Counted from the first letter of the stretch, positions 37,755-46,549 are shown. The stretch is 64,000 bases of DNA from an uncultured Oligoflexia bacterium (GCA_913058265.1 CAJXPQ010000001.1:62001-126000); one strand, 5' to 3'. Translations and numbers: made by a program. Notes: generated by a model from the sequence alone, not told the origin.

Positions 37755-38039
37755 CTAAGCTGCTTCTTCTAGTTTACTTTTTAACCTTTCTAACTTCTTG
37801 TAACCTTTTAATCCTTTAAGACCATTTGGAAATAAAAGCCTCTCGACACGTACACCATAAATAACTGAAAATCGTCCTGCCAGTTCAGCTCCAATATTAC
37901 GCTTATCATTCTCAAGAGCTGATAAGTTGGATACTGATACATCAACGGCCTTTGCAACCTCTTTTTGAGTTAAGCCAAACCTATTACGGAATGCTTTTAA
38001 AATTTTTCCTGTAGTTAATTTGCCTGTTTTAAAGTTCAT
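37755..38039 (-). CDS. XRE-family HTH transcriptional regulator, 94 aa
   Basis: A helix-turn-helix of the XRE type covers residues 11-65: GKILKAFRNRFGLTQKEVAKAVDVSVSNLSALENDKR with a canonical recognition helix. The C-terminus is lysine-rich and helical. It follows the RelE-like gene by 8 nt, in a three-gene cluster with the Phd-like antitoxin, so it is likely the autorepressor of that operon or a second antitoxin. Confidence 0.88.
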   Translation of the reverse strand: MNFKTGKLTTGKILKAFRNRFGLTQKEVAKAVDVSVSNLSALENDKRNIGAELAGRFSVIYGVRVERLLFPNGLKGLKGYKKLERLKSKLEEAA

Positions 38040-38047
38040 TGTTTCTC

Positions 38048-38395
38048 CTAGCTATAATCATGGTCAGAAGTTATTTTAATAACTTTAATGACTATTGCAT
38101 TTTTTATTACTGAGTAAATAAGACGGCCACCAGTTTGGTTTAGGGTTATTGAATGTTGCCCGTCTCTTTCATTTTTTAAGCTATGATCATTTAACATCTT
38201 AAAGAGTTCAGATTTTGTATAATCAGCATAACCTAGGTCTTCAATCTCTGTTATCCAGTACTCAATGAGATCCCTCACTTCAGAGTTAAATAGACCATTT
38301 TTCATGTCTTTATAAAACTTACTCTCAATATTCTTACTTATTAGGACTTTAGTTATCATCATTGGTAACTTATCATTTATGATAATATAATTCAA
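38048..38395 (-). CDS. RelE/ParE-like toxin candidate, 115 aa
   Basis: The C-terminus GRLIYSVIKNAIVIKVIKITSDHDYS has the RelE/ParE-fold ending pattern (RxxYxV...IxVxxVxxHDxY). The front half is helical (SEVRDLIEYWITEIEDLGYADYTKSELF). An ATG 12 codons in (MITKVL) is an alternative start. It sits between a Phd-like antitoxin gene (8 nt upstream) and an XRE gene (8 nt downstream). Assignment as the toxin rests on the C-terminal strand pattern and position. Confidence 0.6.
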   Translation of the reverse strand: MNYIIINDKLPMMITKVLISKNIESKFYKDMKNGLFNSEVRDLIEYWITEIEDLGYADYTKSELFKMLNDHSLKNERDGQHSITLNQTGGRLIYSVIKNAIVIKVIKITSDHDYS

Positions 38396-38403
38396 TTCTA
38401 ATC

Positions 38404-38715
38404 TTAGAGAATAGTGTCTTTTTCACTGTTTTTGACCTTCTCAATCAATTTATCTAGTTTTTTCATTTTGCTATCAAAGTCGGCCATAAGTTGGTCTGGA
38501 TTATAGTCAGCTCTCTTTACAGTTCCTTCAGCTTTTTCGAGACGAGACATAAGAGTAAAGAAATATTCTTGTGTCATCATTACTTTAACGTCCTGCCCTC
38601 TATGAAAAACTTGAAATACCTCACCATCTTGCATTTCAGAAATAGATGTTGGGTCACTTTTTAGTTCACTAAAATTTAATGTCTTTTTAAACATGATATC
38701 CTCCACGGTCAACAA
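38404..38715 (-). CDS. Phd/YefM-like antitoxin, 103 aa
   Basis: FSELKSDPTSISEMQDGEVFQVFHRGQDVKVMMTQEYFFTLMSRLE fits the N-terminal DNA-binding fold of Phd/YefM antitoxins (a strand-helix start, G..V.V...G..V.VM....Y..L). The charged helical tail (KKLDKLIEKVKN) would wrap the toxin. First gene of the cluster 38715-37755. The ATG at 38691 (MFKKTL) is an alternative start. About 290 bases of AT-rich promoter DNA lie upstream. Confidence 0.75.
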   Translation of the reverse strand: MLTVEDIMFKKTLNFSELKSDPTSISEMQDGEVFQVFHRGQDVKVMMTQEYFFTLMSRLEKAEGTVKRADYNPDQLMADFDSKMKKLDKLIEKVKNSEKDTIL

Positions 38716-39007
38716 AAGACCATTAATGATCTATTATATATCCATTAATCCTCATATTCAATGAAACTTTGCGTATTACATAGTATTTAAGATACTGATA
38801 TTACGTAAAATTAAAAAGTAAATAAAAATACTCTTGCCAAATATCCTCCATTTTTGGTTTGGAGTAGTTCAAATTCAAAAAAGAACACATGAGTTAGCTT
38901 AAATCTGTAGGGGCCCAATATACTGAGGCGACCTTGAAGATAACTGAAAATAGTACAACTCACCTTCTTTCTAAAAATTGTTAACTCAAACTTTTAGGAG
39001 GAAAATC

Positions 39008-39730
39008 ATGGGTATCTTCATACCAATTGATTATTACGCACAAATTTTAAATGAAGTCGGTCGCTTCAAAATTATCACCATGAGAAATCTCTACGGGACT
39101 TTAAATGTAGAACTCTCATACTCACTCTTTTGCAGAAAGGTTAAAAAGCTAGAATACGAAGGTCTCATTAGATCTATAACTGGAATGCGTAAATCTAAGA
39201 TTTTAACTTTAACCAACAAAGGCTCTCAGTACAGTAAATTCGGCGCTCAATACTCTGACAGTGACAAAGAGCTCAATCATGACTTAATTGCCTCTAACGT
39301 GATCTTGGAGCTTAATAAGCTACCTACATTCGAAGCAGGAAGTGTAATTCATTCAGCGGATCAGACTGGAATCGAATCTGATGGCCTAATTTTTTTCAGC
39401 AAAGGTGATAAGAAAGGCACGCTTGGAATTGAAGTTGAACTTACTCAAAAGTCTAAGATTAGAATTGTAAAAAAGTTTTGTGATTACACAGATTCCAAAG
39501 AGATTTCTTATTCCCTATTCATTTTTAACAAAGAAAGCGTTTTTAGGGCCTATAAGAATCAACTCGATTCAATGGTTAATGAAGTCTCTGATTCAAATTT
39601 ACTACTTTTGGATGAAGGGCTTTCATCGAATTCATTTTCATTTTTTGATAAGGAAGTTTACTTCAGGCGTAAGTACACAAACTTCAAAGATATTTTTGGA
39701 ATTGAGCATTTTAGCGGTTCACATACGTGA
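39008..39730 (+). CDS. Replication-relaxation-family winged-helix protein, 240 aa
   Basis: The strong ribosome site TAGGAGGAAAATC makes the ATG at 39008 the start. Residues 5-65 form a winged helix (LNEVGRFKIITMRNLYG, then YSLFCRKVKKLEYEGLIRSI). A conserved LNHDL and a later EVELTQKSKIRIVKKFCDYT fit the replication-relaxation (PF13814) family, whose members are found on conjugative plasmids and mobile elements near relaxases. No relaxase is present here. It would act on element DNA processing or its regulation. Confidence 0.72.
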   Translation: MGIFIPIDYYAQILNEVGRFKIITMRNLYGTLNVELSYSLFCRKVKKLEYEGLIRSITGMRKSKILTLTNKGSQYSKFGAQYSDSDKELNHDLIASNVILELNKLPTFEAGSVIHSADQTGIESDGLIFFSKGDKKGTLGIEVELTQKSKIRIVKKFCDYTDSKEISYSLFIFNKESVFRAYKNQLDSMVNEVSDSNLLLLDEGLSSNSFSFFDKEVYFRRKYTNFKDIFGIEHFSGSHT

Positions 39731-39806
39731 CACTAAAGCTTCAATTGAGTTCACAGTCTCCTTCGCCATACCTAAAATCCTTAATCATTTAAGTGATTTG
39801 TCTGAT

Positions 39807-39863
39807 GTGATTCCTGACTCACCCTCTCTCACGAAATAGAGAGAGAGTGAGTCAGGAAGTCAC
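39807..39863. repeat. Long hairpin, about 24-bp stem
   Basis: The left arm (39807-39830) and right arm (39839-39863) pair over about 24 positions with one bulge and one mismatch; the loop is ACGAAATA. The stem includes TTCCTGACTCAC and CTCTCTC. There is no T run on either side, so this is not an ordinary terminator. It lies between the replication-relaxation gene and the excisionase-like gene. Confidence 0.85.
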
Positions 39864-39935
39864 GACAAATAAAAATGAGAAAGGAAAGATAAGGCGAAGG
39901 AGAAAATAAAAAGAGAAAAGACAAGGAATTAAAAG

Positions 39936-40184
39936 ATGTTAGGAAATACAAAAAATGATTACAAGAAAGCGGGTACAAGTTATAATGGAAATACGTTAGG
40001 CAATATAACGAATAGGCTCTTTGAAAAGTTAATATGGGGAATAGATGATGTATGTAGGGTTACTACGTACAAGAAAGGAACAATTTACAACTTAGTTAGT
40101 TGTGGAGAAATTCCGTATAGAAAACGACGAGGAAAGCTCTTTTTCATACCAAGTGAAATTTTATCTTGGGTTCAAAATGATTAA
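39936..40184 (+). CDS. Excisionase-like helix-turn-helix protein, 82 aa
   Basis: The C-terminal 50 residues form a MerR/Xis-like domain (HTH_17 type): WGIDDVCRVTTYKKGTIYNLVSCGEIPYRKRRGKLFFIPSEILSWVQ. The first 30 residues are low in order. It ends 10 nt before the integrase ATG, with the integrase ribosome site (AAGGAG) directly at its stop. Such proteins steer the integrase toward excision. Confidence 0.85.
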   Translation: MLGNTKNDYKKAGTSYNGNTLGNITNRLFEKLIWGIDDVCRVTTYKKGTIYNLVSCGEIPYRKRRGKLFFIPSEILSWVQND

Positions 40185-40194
40185 GGAGAACCTC

Positions 40195-41439
40195 ATGAGT
40201 AAAAAAGATTACAGAAAACTTTCTGGTCAGACTGGTATCTACAAACACCAAACTACTAAAAATTATTTAGCTATGAAGAAAGTTGATGGAAAGATCCACC
40301 AAAAAACTTTTAGCTCTCTCTTCGAAGCAAAAAAGTGGCGTCAGTCTTTTGATGGAGTTGAACTAGAAGTTAGAACTTCTAACTGCTCTACCTTAAAAGA
40401 TGTATGGGAGACTATGCAAAGAGTTCACTTTCCAACGCTAGCGACTACCACTAAGGCCATCTGGCTTAGAAGGTATGAACCGTGGAAAAAACTTGAAGGG
40501 CTGCCCATGGATGAAATTACTCCCTCAAGAGTAACCAAGTTCGTGCAAAACTTAATTGAGTTCTACAAGTCAGATTATTATACTAGTTCCGGTAGAGGCA
40601 GGGCCTCAAGGTGCAATTTAAACAATGAGCTTAATTTATTTGTTACAATCTTCAATTGGTATAAAGAAAGCGAGGAATTTGAGAAAGAAGCTCTTAGCCT
40701 TACAAATCCCATCAAGAAGAAACATAAAAAAATGGGCTTTATCAAACCTGTACCAGACAAAAGAAAGAAAATCACACTTGAGCATGCTCTAGATTTCTTT
40801 AACTACCTAAGACCTTTGTATAGGAACTTAGCAAAAATGCAGTTCTTTACAGCAGGTCGTGTTGGAGAGATCTCAGGACTTCAATGGTCCAATATTGATA
40901 TGGATAATAAAAGGCTTCTAATAAAACATTCTTGCATTTGGGATATGACTCATAAGACATTTATTGAGTTAAAGCCCTTTCCTAAGAATAAAGAACCTAG
41001 AGCTGTTTATATTACTAATGAGATCATGGAAATTTTAACTGAGCGTATGGCGTTTAAGAAGCCTATGTGTGATTACGTATTTCATGTGGAAGGAAAACCA
41101 CTCAATTATGGAACTATCCAGCTTAATTACAGAGAGGCACAGAGAAAAGGTAAGCTCCCCTACTCAGGCACTCATATATTAAGACATGGAATGGCCACAC
41201 TGGCCCGTAAAGTCGGAGGTGGACTTGATGCGGTTATAGCAATGACGGGACATAAAGACCTAAAGCTTGCTGACCATTATTCAAAGTGCGATGAAGAGGA
41301 TCAAAAAGAAGTGTCTTTAAAGATTATGGAGTACATCAAAAAACAAAGTGAGTTTGAAAAAATAGAATTAGAAAAAGTTGATCAAAAACATGAGAATGTG
41401 ATCTCAATATTTTCTAAAAAGTTGGCATCAAATCACTAA
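40195..41439 (+). CDS. Tyrosine recombinase/integrase, 414 aa
   Basis: The start is the ATG at 40195 behind AAGGAGAACC; the longer frame from 40102 overlaps the excisionase gene and is not needed. An N-terminal arm-binding region (GIYKHQTTKNYLAM) and a SAM-like core-binding domain precede the catalytic domain. Catalytic residues: R in FTAGRVGEISGLQW, HxxR in HILRHGMATLA, H in AMTGHKD and the nucleophile Y in ADHYSK. It is the recombinase of the element and lies 83 nt from the mutM start, where its target appears to be. Confidence 0.93.
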   Translation: MSKKDYRKLSGQTGIYKHQTTKNYLAMKKVDGKIHQKTFSSLFEAKKWRQSFDGVELEVRTSNCSTLKDVWETMQRVHFPTLATTTKAIWLRRYEPWKKLEGLPMDEITPSRVTKFVQNLIEFYKSDYYTSSGRGRASRCNLNNELNLFVTIFNWYKESEEFEKEALSLTNPIKKKHKKMGFIKPVPDKRKKITLEHALDFFNYLRPLYRNLAKMQFFTAGRVGEISGLQWSNIDMDNKRLLIKHSCIWDMTHKTFIELKPFPKNKEPRAVYITNEIMEILTERMAFKKPMCDYVFHVEGKPLNYGTIQLNYREAQRKGKLPYSGTHILRHGMATLARKVGGGLDAVIAMTGHKDLKLADHYSKCDEEDQKEVSLKIMEYIKKQSEFEKIELEKVDQKHENVISIFSKKLASNH

Positions 41440-41472
41440 AAAGTTAGTATAAAGTTGGCATGGGTTGGCATT
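41421..41472 (+). repeat. GTTGGCAT direct repeats, right end of the element
   Basis: GTTGGCAT occurs at 41421, 41454 and 41464, the last two as GTTGGCATGGGTTGGCATT. They match the repeats at 32760-32777 in the same orientation, just inside the mutM core copy. Confidence 0.5.
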
Positions 41473-41506
41473 GGCCAATCCATGTTTCTAAAAATTAATA
41501 ATTTTA

Positions 41507-41539
41507 ATAACCTAGAGAAGATATGCCAGAACTACCCGA
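41507..41539 (+). repeat. mutM 5' region, right core copy (candidate attR)
   Basis: ATAACCTAGAGA plus CCAGAACTACCCGA spanning the mutM ribosome site and first codons. It is duplicated at 32605-32638. Confidence 0.55.
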
Positions 41540-42326
41540 AGTAAAAACCATTCAAGATCAACTAAATAAGGTTATGCCTTTTAAAATTACTTCATCAGCA
41601 ATGAGTAATGTGGCCGGATCAATCATCCATACGAAAATGGATAAGCTAAAAGGTAAGGTTATACTTGCAGTTAATCGTAAAGGTAAGATGCTCGACTTCT
41701 TACTTGATGATGGAAGACATATACTCTCTCATCTCGGCATGACTGGAACTTGGCTAATTTCTAAGGATAAAATCACAGAAAAACATACTCACTTACAGTT
41801 TAAATCTGATACAGGATATTTGGCCTACGTGGATCCAAGACGCTTTGGTCATATGTATCTCTACAATGAAGATCAATCACAAAAAAAATTAGCAGAGCTC
41901 GGGATTGATTTATTAGATAAGGATTTTACACTTGAGTACTTTAAAACCTCACTCCTAAGGTACCCTAATAGACATTTGAAGGTCACACTCCTCGATCAAA
42001 GTCTTTTTGCAGGGACTGGTAATTATATTGCCAGCGAAATCTGTGCACACGGTGGTGTAAGGCCTGAACGCTTGATTAAAGATCTTAAAAAGTCTGAATT
42101 TAAAAAGTTATATGATGGTGTCTTCAAAGTCATTAACCCAACTGTCGCCTCTGGTGGTGCGGCCTTTGCAGGAGGCTATAGGGATGCCACAGGTGAGAAA
42201 GGAGATGGTGTCCAGCATCTGGTTGTCTTCTATCAAAAAGAATGTCAGCTCTGTAATAAAACGAAAGTTGTAAAAATTGTATTAGGACAACGTGGTACTT
42301 ACTATTGCCCCAGGTGCCAAAAGTAG
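41523..42326 (+). CDS. mutM: Formamidopyrimidine-DNA glycosylase (MutM/Fpg)
   Basis: MPELPEVKT is the invariant N-terminus; Pro2 is the catalytic nucleophile and Glu3 assists. NRKGKM carries the conserved lysine of the intercalation region, HLGMTG and DPRRFG follow, and the helix-two-turn-helix region (LFAGTGNYIASEI) is complete. The zinc finger at the end has four cysteines (CQLC and YYCPRC). It removes oxidised purines such as 8-oxoguanine. Its 5' end appears to be the attachment site of the element on its left, yet the gene itself is intact. Confidence 0.97.
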   Translation: MPELPEVKTIQDQLNKVMPFKITSSAMSNVAGSIIHTKMDKLKGKVILAVNRKGKMLDFLLDDGRHILSHLGMTGTWLISKDKITEKHTHLQFKSDTGYLAYVDPRRFGHMYLYNEDQSQKKLAELGIDLLDKDFTLEYFKTSLLRYPNRHLKVTLLDQSLFAGTGNYIASEICAHGGVRPERLIKDLKKSEFKKLYDGVFKVINPTVASGGAAFAGGYRDATGEKGDGVQHLVVFYQKECQLCNKTKVVKIVLGQRGTYYCPRCQK

Positions 42327-43766
42327 TTAATCTAGAATCGCTTCCATCAAGATGCTTGTTTGATCCACCATCCACTCATAGGCCGCTTCAGACTTCACAA
42401 CAATATTACCAACTTCTTTATTTTCAGCGTCTGGTGAGAGTTCAATAACTTCATCGGTATCAGTAATTTCTTCCATTTCAAAAGCGCCATCTTCTTCCAC
42501 CGAAAAGGAAAGATTCAGTGCTTGATAACCCATAAAGCCACCCAGTAAATAGATAAATGATCTAAAGGGACTACGTTTATAGTCTGGGGACAGTCCACCC
42601 TTCTTTATGGCGACTTTTTCAGCTTCAACCATTTTATTATGAAATCTATTATCACTTGTTTTAGCAAAATCTTTTAACTCTTTCCAAGAATCAATTGCAC
42701 GTTGATCAAGTCTTCTTGCAAACGTCACCATCATCTCATCATTTGGAAAAATTACATTTTGATTTCTTAATCTATCAAACCTTTTTGCTATTTCTCTATT
42801 GGATCGCATAAGTCTGTTTATTATCGGATAATGATTTGTAACTGACTCTACTTCCGCTAGAACCTTATCTATAAGTTGAGCGGTAAGTTTATGATTTGGA
42901 ACAAGTTTATCTAGAGTTTTATAAACTGAATTTGAAAAAGCTCTTCTGGTATTAGGCAAGGTGATGATATCTCTAATCGCCGCTTTGAGTTCAGATAAGG
43001 CCTCATGCAGAATCATTGATTCATAGGCCTGTGGTGTTGAGTTAACCAAGGCTTTCACTTCGGATAAGACAGGACGTTTTAAGTCTCTAAACATGGGAAA
43101 CCTGACTTTCTCATCAAGACCACCAACACCAAGTAATTCTTTAAACTCAGATATTCTTTTGACACAAACCGAGTCACAATTTTTACTGGTGATAATATAG
43201 TCAATATGTTCACGAATAAGTCTATATCTCGTAAAATGCCTTCCCATATATCTTGCACTCTTCTTTATCTCTTTTTCAATAACTTTAACCATGTCATCAA
43301 CACTAGAACTTCTTTTTGAAGAAAGTACTTTTATAAGTTCAATTGAAAATGGATCATTTTTATAAGATACAGATAAATTAGAAAATAAATTATCTAATGA
43401 TCCACCACGCAGGTTTTTTGTCTCTGCAAGTATTTTGGTATATTGTTGATGTTTATAGAAATTACTTTCAGTTTCTCTAAAAAATGCGCGCCACTCTTTA
43501 TCAGCTAAAAAATAATTTCCTTCAAATAAATTATGATCCATTCGTATAAGTTGTTCAATGTGAAACCTGTCGACTTCAACGATGCCTGTATTTGCTTTTA
43601 GGTTCCTAAATCTATTTGTAAGTGACTCAAGCTTTGCAACTCTAGTAGCTCGCTTAAACTGACTAGGCTTAACTAGATTTTGTAATCCTAAGTATTCCAT
43701 TGAACAAATATCAATAGCACTTGAATATAGAGGGAAAAGTAATGTGAATAGCATAAGCATTTTCAT
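42327..43766 (-). CDS. Exported helical protein of unknown function, 479 aa
   Basis: A signal peptide (MKMLMLFTLLFPLYSSAIDIC) starts the protein. The body is almost all helix, with a CDSVCVKRI cysteine pair near residue 200. Near residue 420 there is one more hydrophobic segment (FIYLLGGFMGYQALNLSFSV), so the C-terminus may be membrane-associated, followed by a very acidic stretch. No family is recognised. The stop abuts that of mutM. A FliA-like promoter lies directly upstream. Confidence 0.78.
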   Translation of the reverse strand: MKMLMLFTLLFPLYSSAIDICSMEYLGLQNLVKPSQFKRATRVAKLESLTNRFRNLKANTGIVEVDRFHIEQLIRMDHNLFEGNYFLADKEWRAFFRETESNFYKHQQYTKILAETKNLRGGSLDNLFSNLSVSYKNDPFSIELIKVLSSKRSSSVDDMVKVIEKEIKKSARYMGRHFTRYRLIREHIDYIITSKNCDSVCVKRISEFKELLGVGGLDEKVRFPMFRDLKRPVLSEVKALVNSTPQAYESMILHEALSELKAAIRDIITLPNTRRAFSNSVYKTLDKLVPNHKLTAQLIDKVLAEVESVTNHYPIINRLMRSNREIAKRFDRLRNQNVIFPNDEMMVTFARRLDQRAIDSWKELKDFAKTSDNRFHNKMVEAEKVAIKKGGLSPDYKRSPFRSFIYLLGGFMGYQALNLSFSVEEDGAFEMEEITDTDEVIELSPDAENKEVGNIVVKSEAAYEWMVDQTSILMEAILD

Positions 43767-43773
43767 ACTTAGC

Positions 43774-43800
43774 TTATCGGTAAAATTTAAAGAACTTTGA
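43774..43800 (-). promoter_or_regulatory. Sigma-28 (FliA)-like promoter, leaderless type
   Basis: On the minus strand TCAAAGTT, 11 nt, ACCGATAA. The -10 box matches GCCGATAA at 7 of 8 positions. It ends 7 nt before the ATG at 43766. Best -10 match of the set together with 17572-17579. Confidence 0.6.
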
Positions 43801-43811
43801 CTAACGGATGA

Positions 43812-44303
43812 CTATAGTCGGGTATAAGTATAAGCGGTCCATGCCAGGGAGTTCTTTTCACCTACAGGCATAGAAGCTACTTCTAGTTTCGTATATTTTT
43901 CTTGATCAAAACTTGGAAAAAACACATCGCCATCTTGAACAAAGTCCACAACTGTAAGATAGATTTTATCAACTAAAGGAAGAAAAGCTTCATATATTTG
44001 ACCGCCACCTGTAATAAAGGCCTCTGTTTCTCCTTTAGATTTGGCATAGTCTAGCGCTGCTTCAATGGAGTTTACGACTATGCAGCCTTCGATTTTAAGC
44101 TCAGTATCTCTAGTAACAATAATATTCGTTCTTCCAGGTAATGGTCTGCCAATCGCCTCATAGTTCTTGCGGCCAGTGATAACACAATGACCTAAAGTCG
44201 TTTCTTTAAAGTACTTATACTCTAGAGGGAGGTGCCACATCATCTGATTGTTTTTACCAATCACATGATTTTTTCCCATTGCTGCAATCATTGATACAAT
44301 CAT
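43812..44303 (-). CDS. folA: Dihydrofolate reductase
   Basis: The 163-aa protein has the DHFR pattern: MIVSMIAAMGKNHVIGKNNQMMWHLPLEYKYFKETTLG at the N-terminus (the W.LP..(D/E) substrate region), GRKNYEAIGRPLPGRTNIIVT, and FITGGGQIYEAFL for NADPH binding. It reduces dihydrofolate produced by thymidylate synthase, whose gene lies 13 nt upstream in the same operon. Confidence 0.96.
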   Translation of the reverse strand: MIVSMIAAMGKNHVIGKNNQMMWHLPLEYKYFKETTLGHCVITGRKNYEAIGRPLPGRTNIIVTRDTELKIEGCIVVNSIEAALDYAKSKGETEAFITGGGQIYEAFLPLVDKIYLTVVDFVQDGDVFFPSFDQEKYTKLEVASMPVGEKNSLAWTAYTYTRL

Positions 44304-44316
44304 TATATTTCCTTAT

Positions 44317-45111
44317 TTATATGGCTACGACACCTTTAATATGTGGGTGTGGGTCGTAACCAATAATTTCAAAGTCTTCAAATTTGAAACCATCAATGCT
44401 TTTAACATCTGGATTCATTTTAAGTTGTGGTAAAGATCTTATATCTCTAGACATCTGTAGTTCACATTGTTCCATATGATTTGAATAAATATGAGCATCA
44501 CCTAGAGTATGAACAAAGTCTCCTACTTCAAGATCACAAACTTGGGCGATCATATGAGTGAGTAATGCGTAACTTGCAATATTAAAGGGAACACCCAAAA
44601 AGATATCTGCTGAACGTTGATATAACTGACAACTTAGCTTTCCATCGGCAACATAAAATTGAAAAAACATATGACATGGTGGTAGTGCCATGTTTTCTAA
44701 CTCTCCAACATTCCAAGCGTTAACGATCAGGCGTCTAGAATTGGGATTCGTTTTAATTTGTTCGATAACATTGTTTATTTGATCGTGAGTTTTACCGTCG
44801 GCACCTTGCCAACTTCTCCACTGAACTCCATAGACTGGACCGAGATCACCATTTTCGTCGGCCCATTCGTTCCATATACGAACACCATTATCTTGAAGGT
44901 ATTTAACATTTCCAGAGCCCTTAAGAAACCAAAGCAATTCATGAACGATTGATTTTAAGTGGACTTTCTTGGTTGTCACCATGGGAAACCCATCTGCAAG
45001 ATTGAAACGCATCTGATGGCCAAAGACTGATTTAATACCAGTACCAGTCCTATCTTCTTTCATTACACCTGAATCGTAAGCACGCTTCATAAGATCAATA
45101 TATTCTTGCAT
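44317..45111 (-). CDS. thyA: Thymidylate synthase
   Basis: The 264-aa protein is of the classical ThyA family: [29 protein letters not shown], the catalytic cysteine in [13 protein letters not shown] near residue 146, [20 protein letters not shown] and [12 protein letters not shown]. It methylates dUMP with methylenetetrahydrofolate. It starts the thyA-folA operon and has an ordinary leader. Confidence 0.98.
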   Translation of the reverse strand: MQEYIDLMKRAYDSGVMKEDRTGTGIKSVFGHQMRFNLADGFPMVTTKKVHLKSIVHELLWFLKGSGNVKYLQDNGVRIWNEWADENGDLGPVYGVQWRSWQGADGKTHDQINNVIEQIKTNPNSRRLIVNAWNVGELENMALPPCHMFFQFYVADGKLSCQLYQRSADIFLGVPFNIASYALLTHMIAQVCDLEVGDFVHTLGDAHIYSNHMEQCELQMSRDIRSLPQLKMNPDVKSIDGFKFEDFEIIGYDPHPHIKGVVAI

Positions 45112-45277
45112 AATATTAGTTCCTCCGAACTTTAAACTTTTTGAAAATGTATTTTATGTGTATAATTTACTGAAGACACAATATCAAAAGCGTGACTCTT
45201 TGAGAAGAGAAATGGAGCTCTGAGTGCACTCTTAGAGCGTCAATTAATTGTCACAGTCACCTACAAAATGAGGAAAT

Positions 45278-46471
45278 ATGAGTATAGTTCAAACAGGTTT
45301 AATGCGACTCAAAACTGAGTCTGAGCTTCGCTCTCAATACAAAGGTAACATTGGTGTTTTGTGTCATAGTGCGAGTATTGATGAAAACTATCAACATACA
45401 CTAGATCTTTTCTTAGAAATGTTTCCGGATCAAGTAAAAAAAGTTTACGGGCCTCAGCATGGTTTTGTAACAGATGTTCAAGATAATATGATAGAGACTG
45501 ATCATTTTGTTCATCCTCACTACAAACTTCCTATTTACTCACTCTACTCTGAAACAAGAGTCCCAACAGATGCTATGCTAGATGGTATTGATCACCTCTT
45601 TGTAGACCTTCAAGATGTTGGAACAAGAATTTATACATATATTTATACAATGACTTTACTGCTTGAGAAGTGCGCAGATAAAGATATAGAGATTATAATT
45701 CTAGACCGGCCTAATCCAATCAATGCAAAAGATATTGAAGGTAATATCCTTGATGAGAAGTTTTCAAGTTTTGTCGGTAGACATGCCATGCCTGTTCGAC
45801 ATGGTTTAACCATTGGGGAAGTGGCTTTAATGCATCAAAAATATTGGTGTGAGAAGACAGCTAATGTAAAAGTCATAGAGATGAAAAACTACAAAAGATC
45901 TATGAGCTTTTATGAAACAAATCTCCCCTACGTAAATCCATCACCAAACCTTTCAACTGTAGAGGGATGTTACACTTTTGCTGGGACAGTACTATTTGAA
46001 GGGACAAATATATCAGAAGGTAGAGGAACAACTAGGGCGTTAGAACAAATTGGTCATCCAAAGTTTGCCCCACTTAAGTCTCAACAGCATTTTAAAGATA
46101 TATTTAAAAGCCTAAATCTAGAGGGATTCGAACTAAGACCTGTATCATTTCATCCCATGTTCCAAAAGCATGAACATCAAAGCTGTGGTGGATATTTTAT
46201 TCATATCACAAACCATAATCAATTTAAGCCATGGCGTGTTTCACAAATTCTTCTTAAGGAAATGAAGCAGATTTTAAAATACGACTTTCACTACAAGACG
46301 GATCCATATGAATATGAGCCCGACATGAATCCAATGGATATGATTAATGGAACAGACAGGTTTAACTCTTGGTATGACTCTGAAGGCGATTATGGCTTTC
46401 TAGATCGATGTGAAAGTGAAGGCTTGAGTGCCTATAATGAAAAAAGAGAAAATATTTTACTGTATAAGTAG
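45278..46471 (+). CDS. namZ: DUF1343 exo-beta-N-acetylmuramidase (NamZ family), 397 aa
   Basis: Family motifs run the whole length: GPQHGF, PIYSLYSETR.PT, DLQDVGTRIYTYIYT, LDRPNPI, the MPVRHGLTIGE stretch and PSPNLS. NamZ removes terminal MurNAc from peptidoglycan fragments. No signal peptide is seen, which suggests cytoplasmic recycling of wall fragments, either its own or, in a predator, those of prey. It starts with ATG behind TGAGGAAAT and stands alone. Confidence 0.9.
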   Translation: MSIVQTGLMRLKTESELRSQYKGNIGVLCHSASIDENYQHTLDLFLEMFPDQVKKVYGPQHGFVTDVQDNMIETDHFVHPHYKLPIYSLYSETRVPTDAMLDGIDHLFVDLQDVGTRIYTYIYTMTLLLEKCADKDIEIIILDRPNPINAKDIEGNILDEKFSSFVGRHAMPVRHGLTIGEVALMHQKYWCEKTANVKVIEMKNYKRSMSFYETNLPYVNPSPNLSTVEGCYTFAGTVLFEGTNISEGRGTTRALEQIGHPKFAPLKSQQHFKDIFKSLNLEGFELRPVSFHPMFQKHEHQSCGGYFIHITNHNQFKPWRVSQILLKEMKQILKYDFHYKTDPYEYEPDMNPMDMINGTDRFNSWYDSEGDYGFLDRCESEGLSAYNEKRENILLYK

Positions 46472-46501
46472 TTGAATACACGTTTACCCGTCGTTTTCAG
46501 T

Positions 46502-46529
46502 TAAGTATTATTGCCGTTTCTTCCGATAC
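46502..46529 (+). promoter_or_regulatory. Sigma-28 (FliA)-like promoter with a leader
   Basis: TAAGTATT, 12 nt, TCCGATAC. The leader to the ATG at 46550 is about 20 nt and has a ribosome site (AAGGGAGAA), unlike the other promoters of this type in the window. Confidence 0.5.
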
Positions 46530-46549
46530 CTTAAGAGTTAAGGGAGAAT

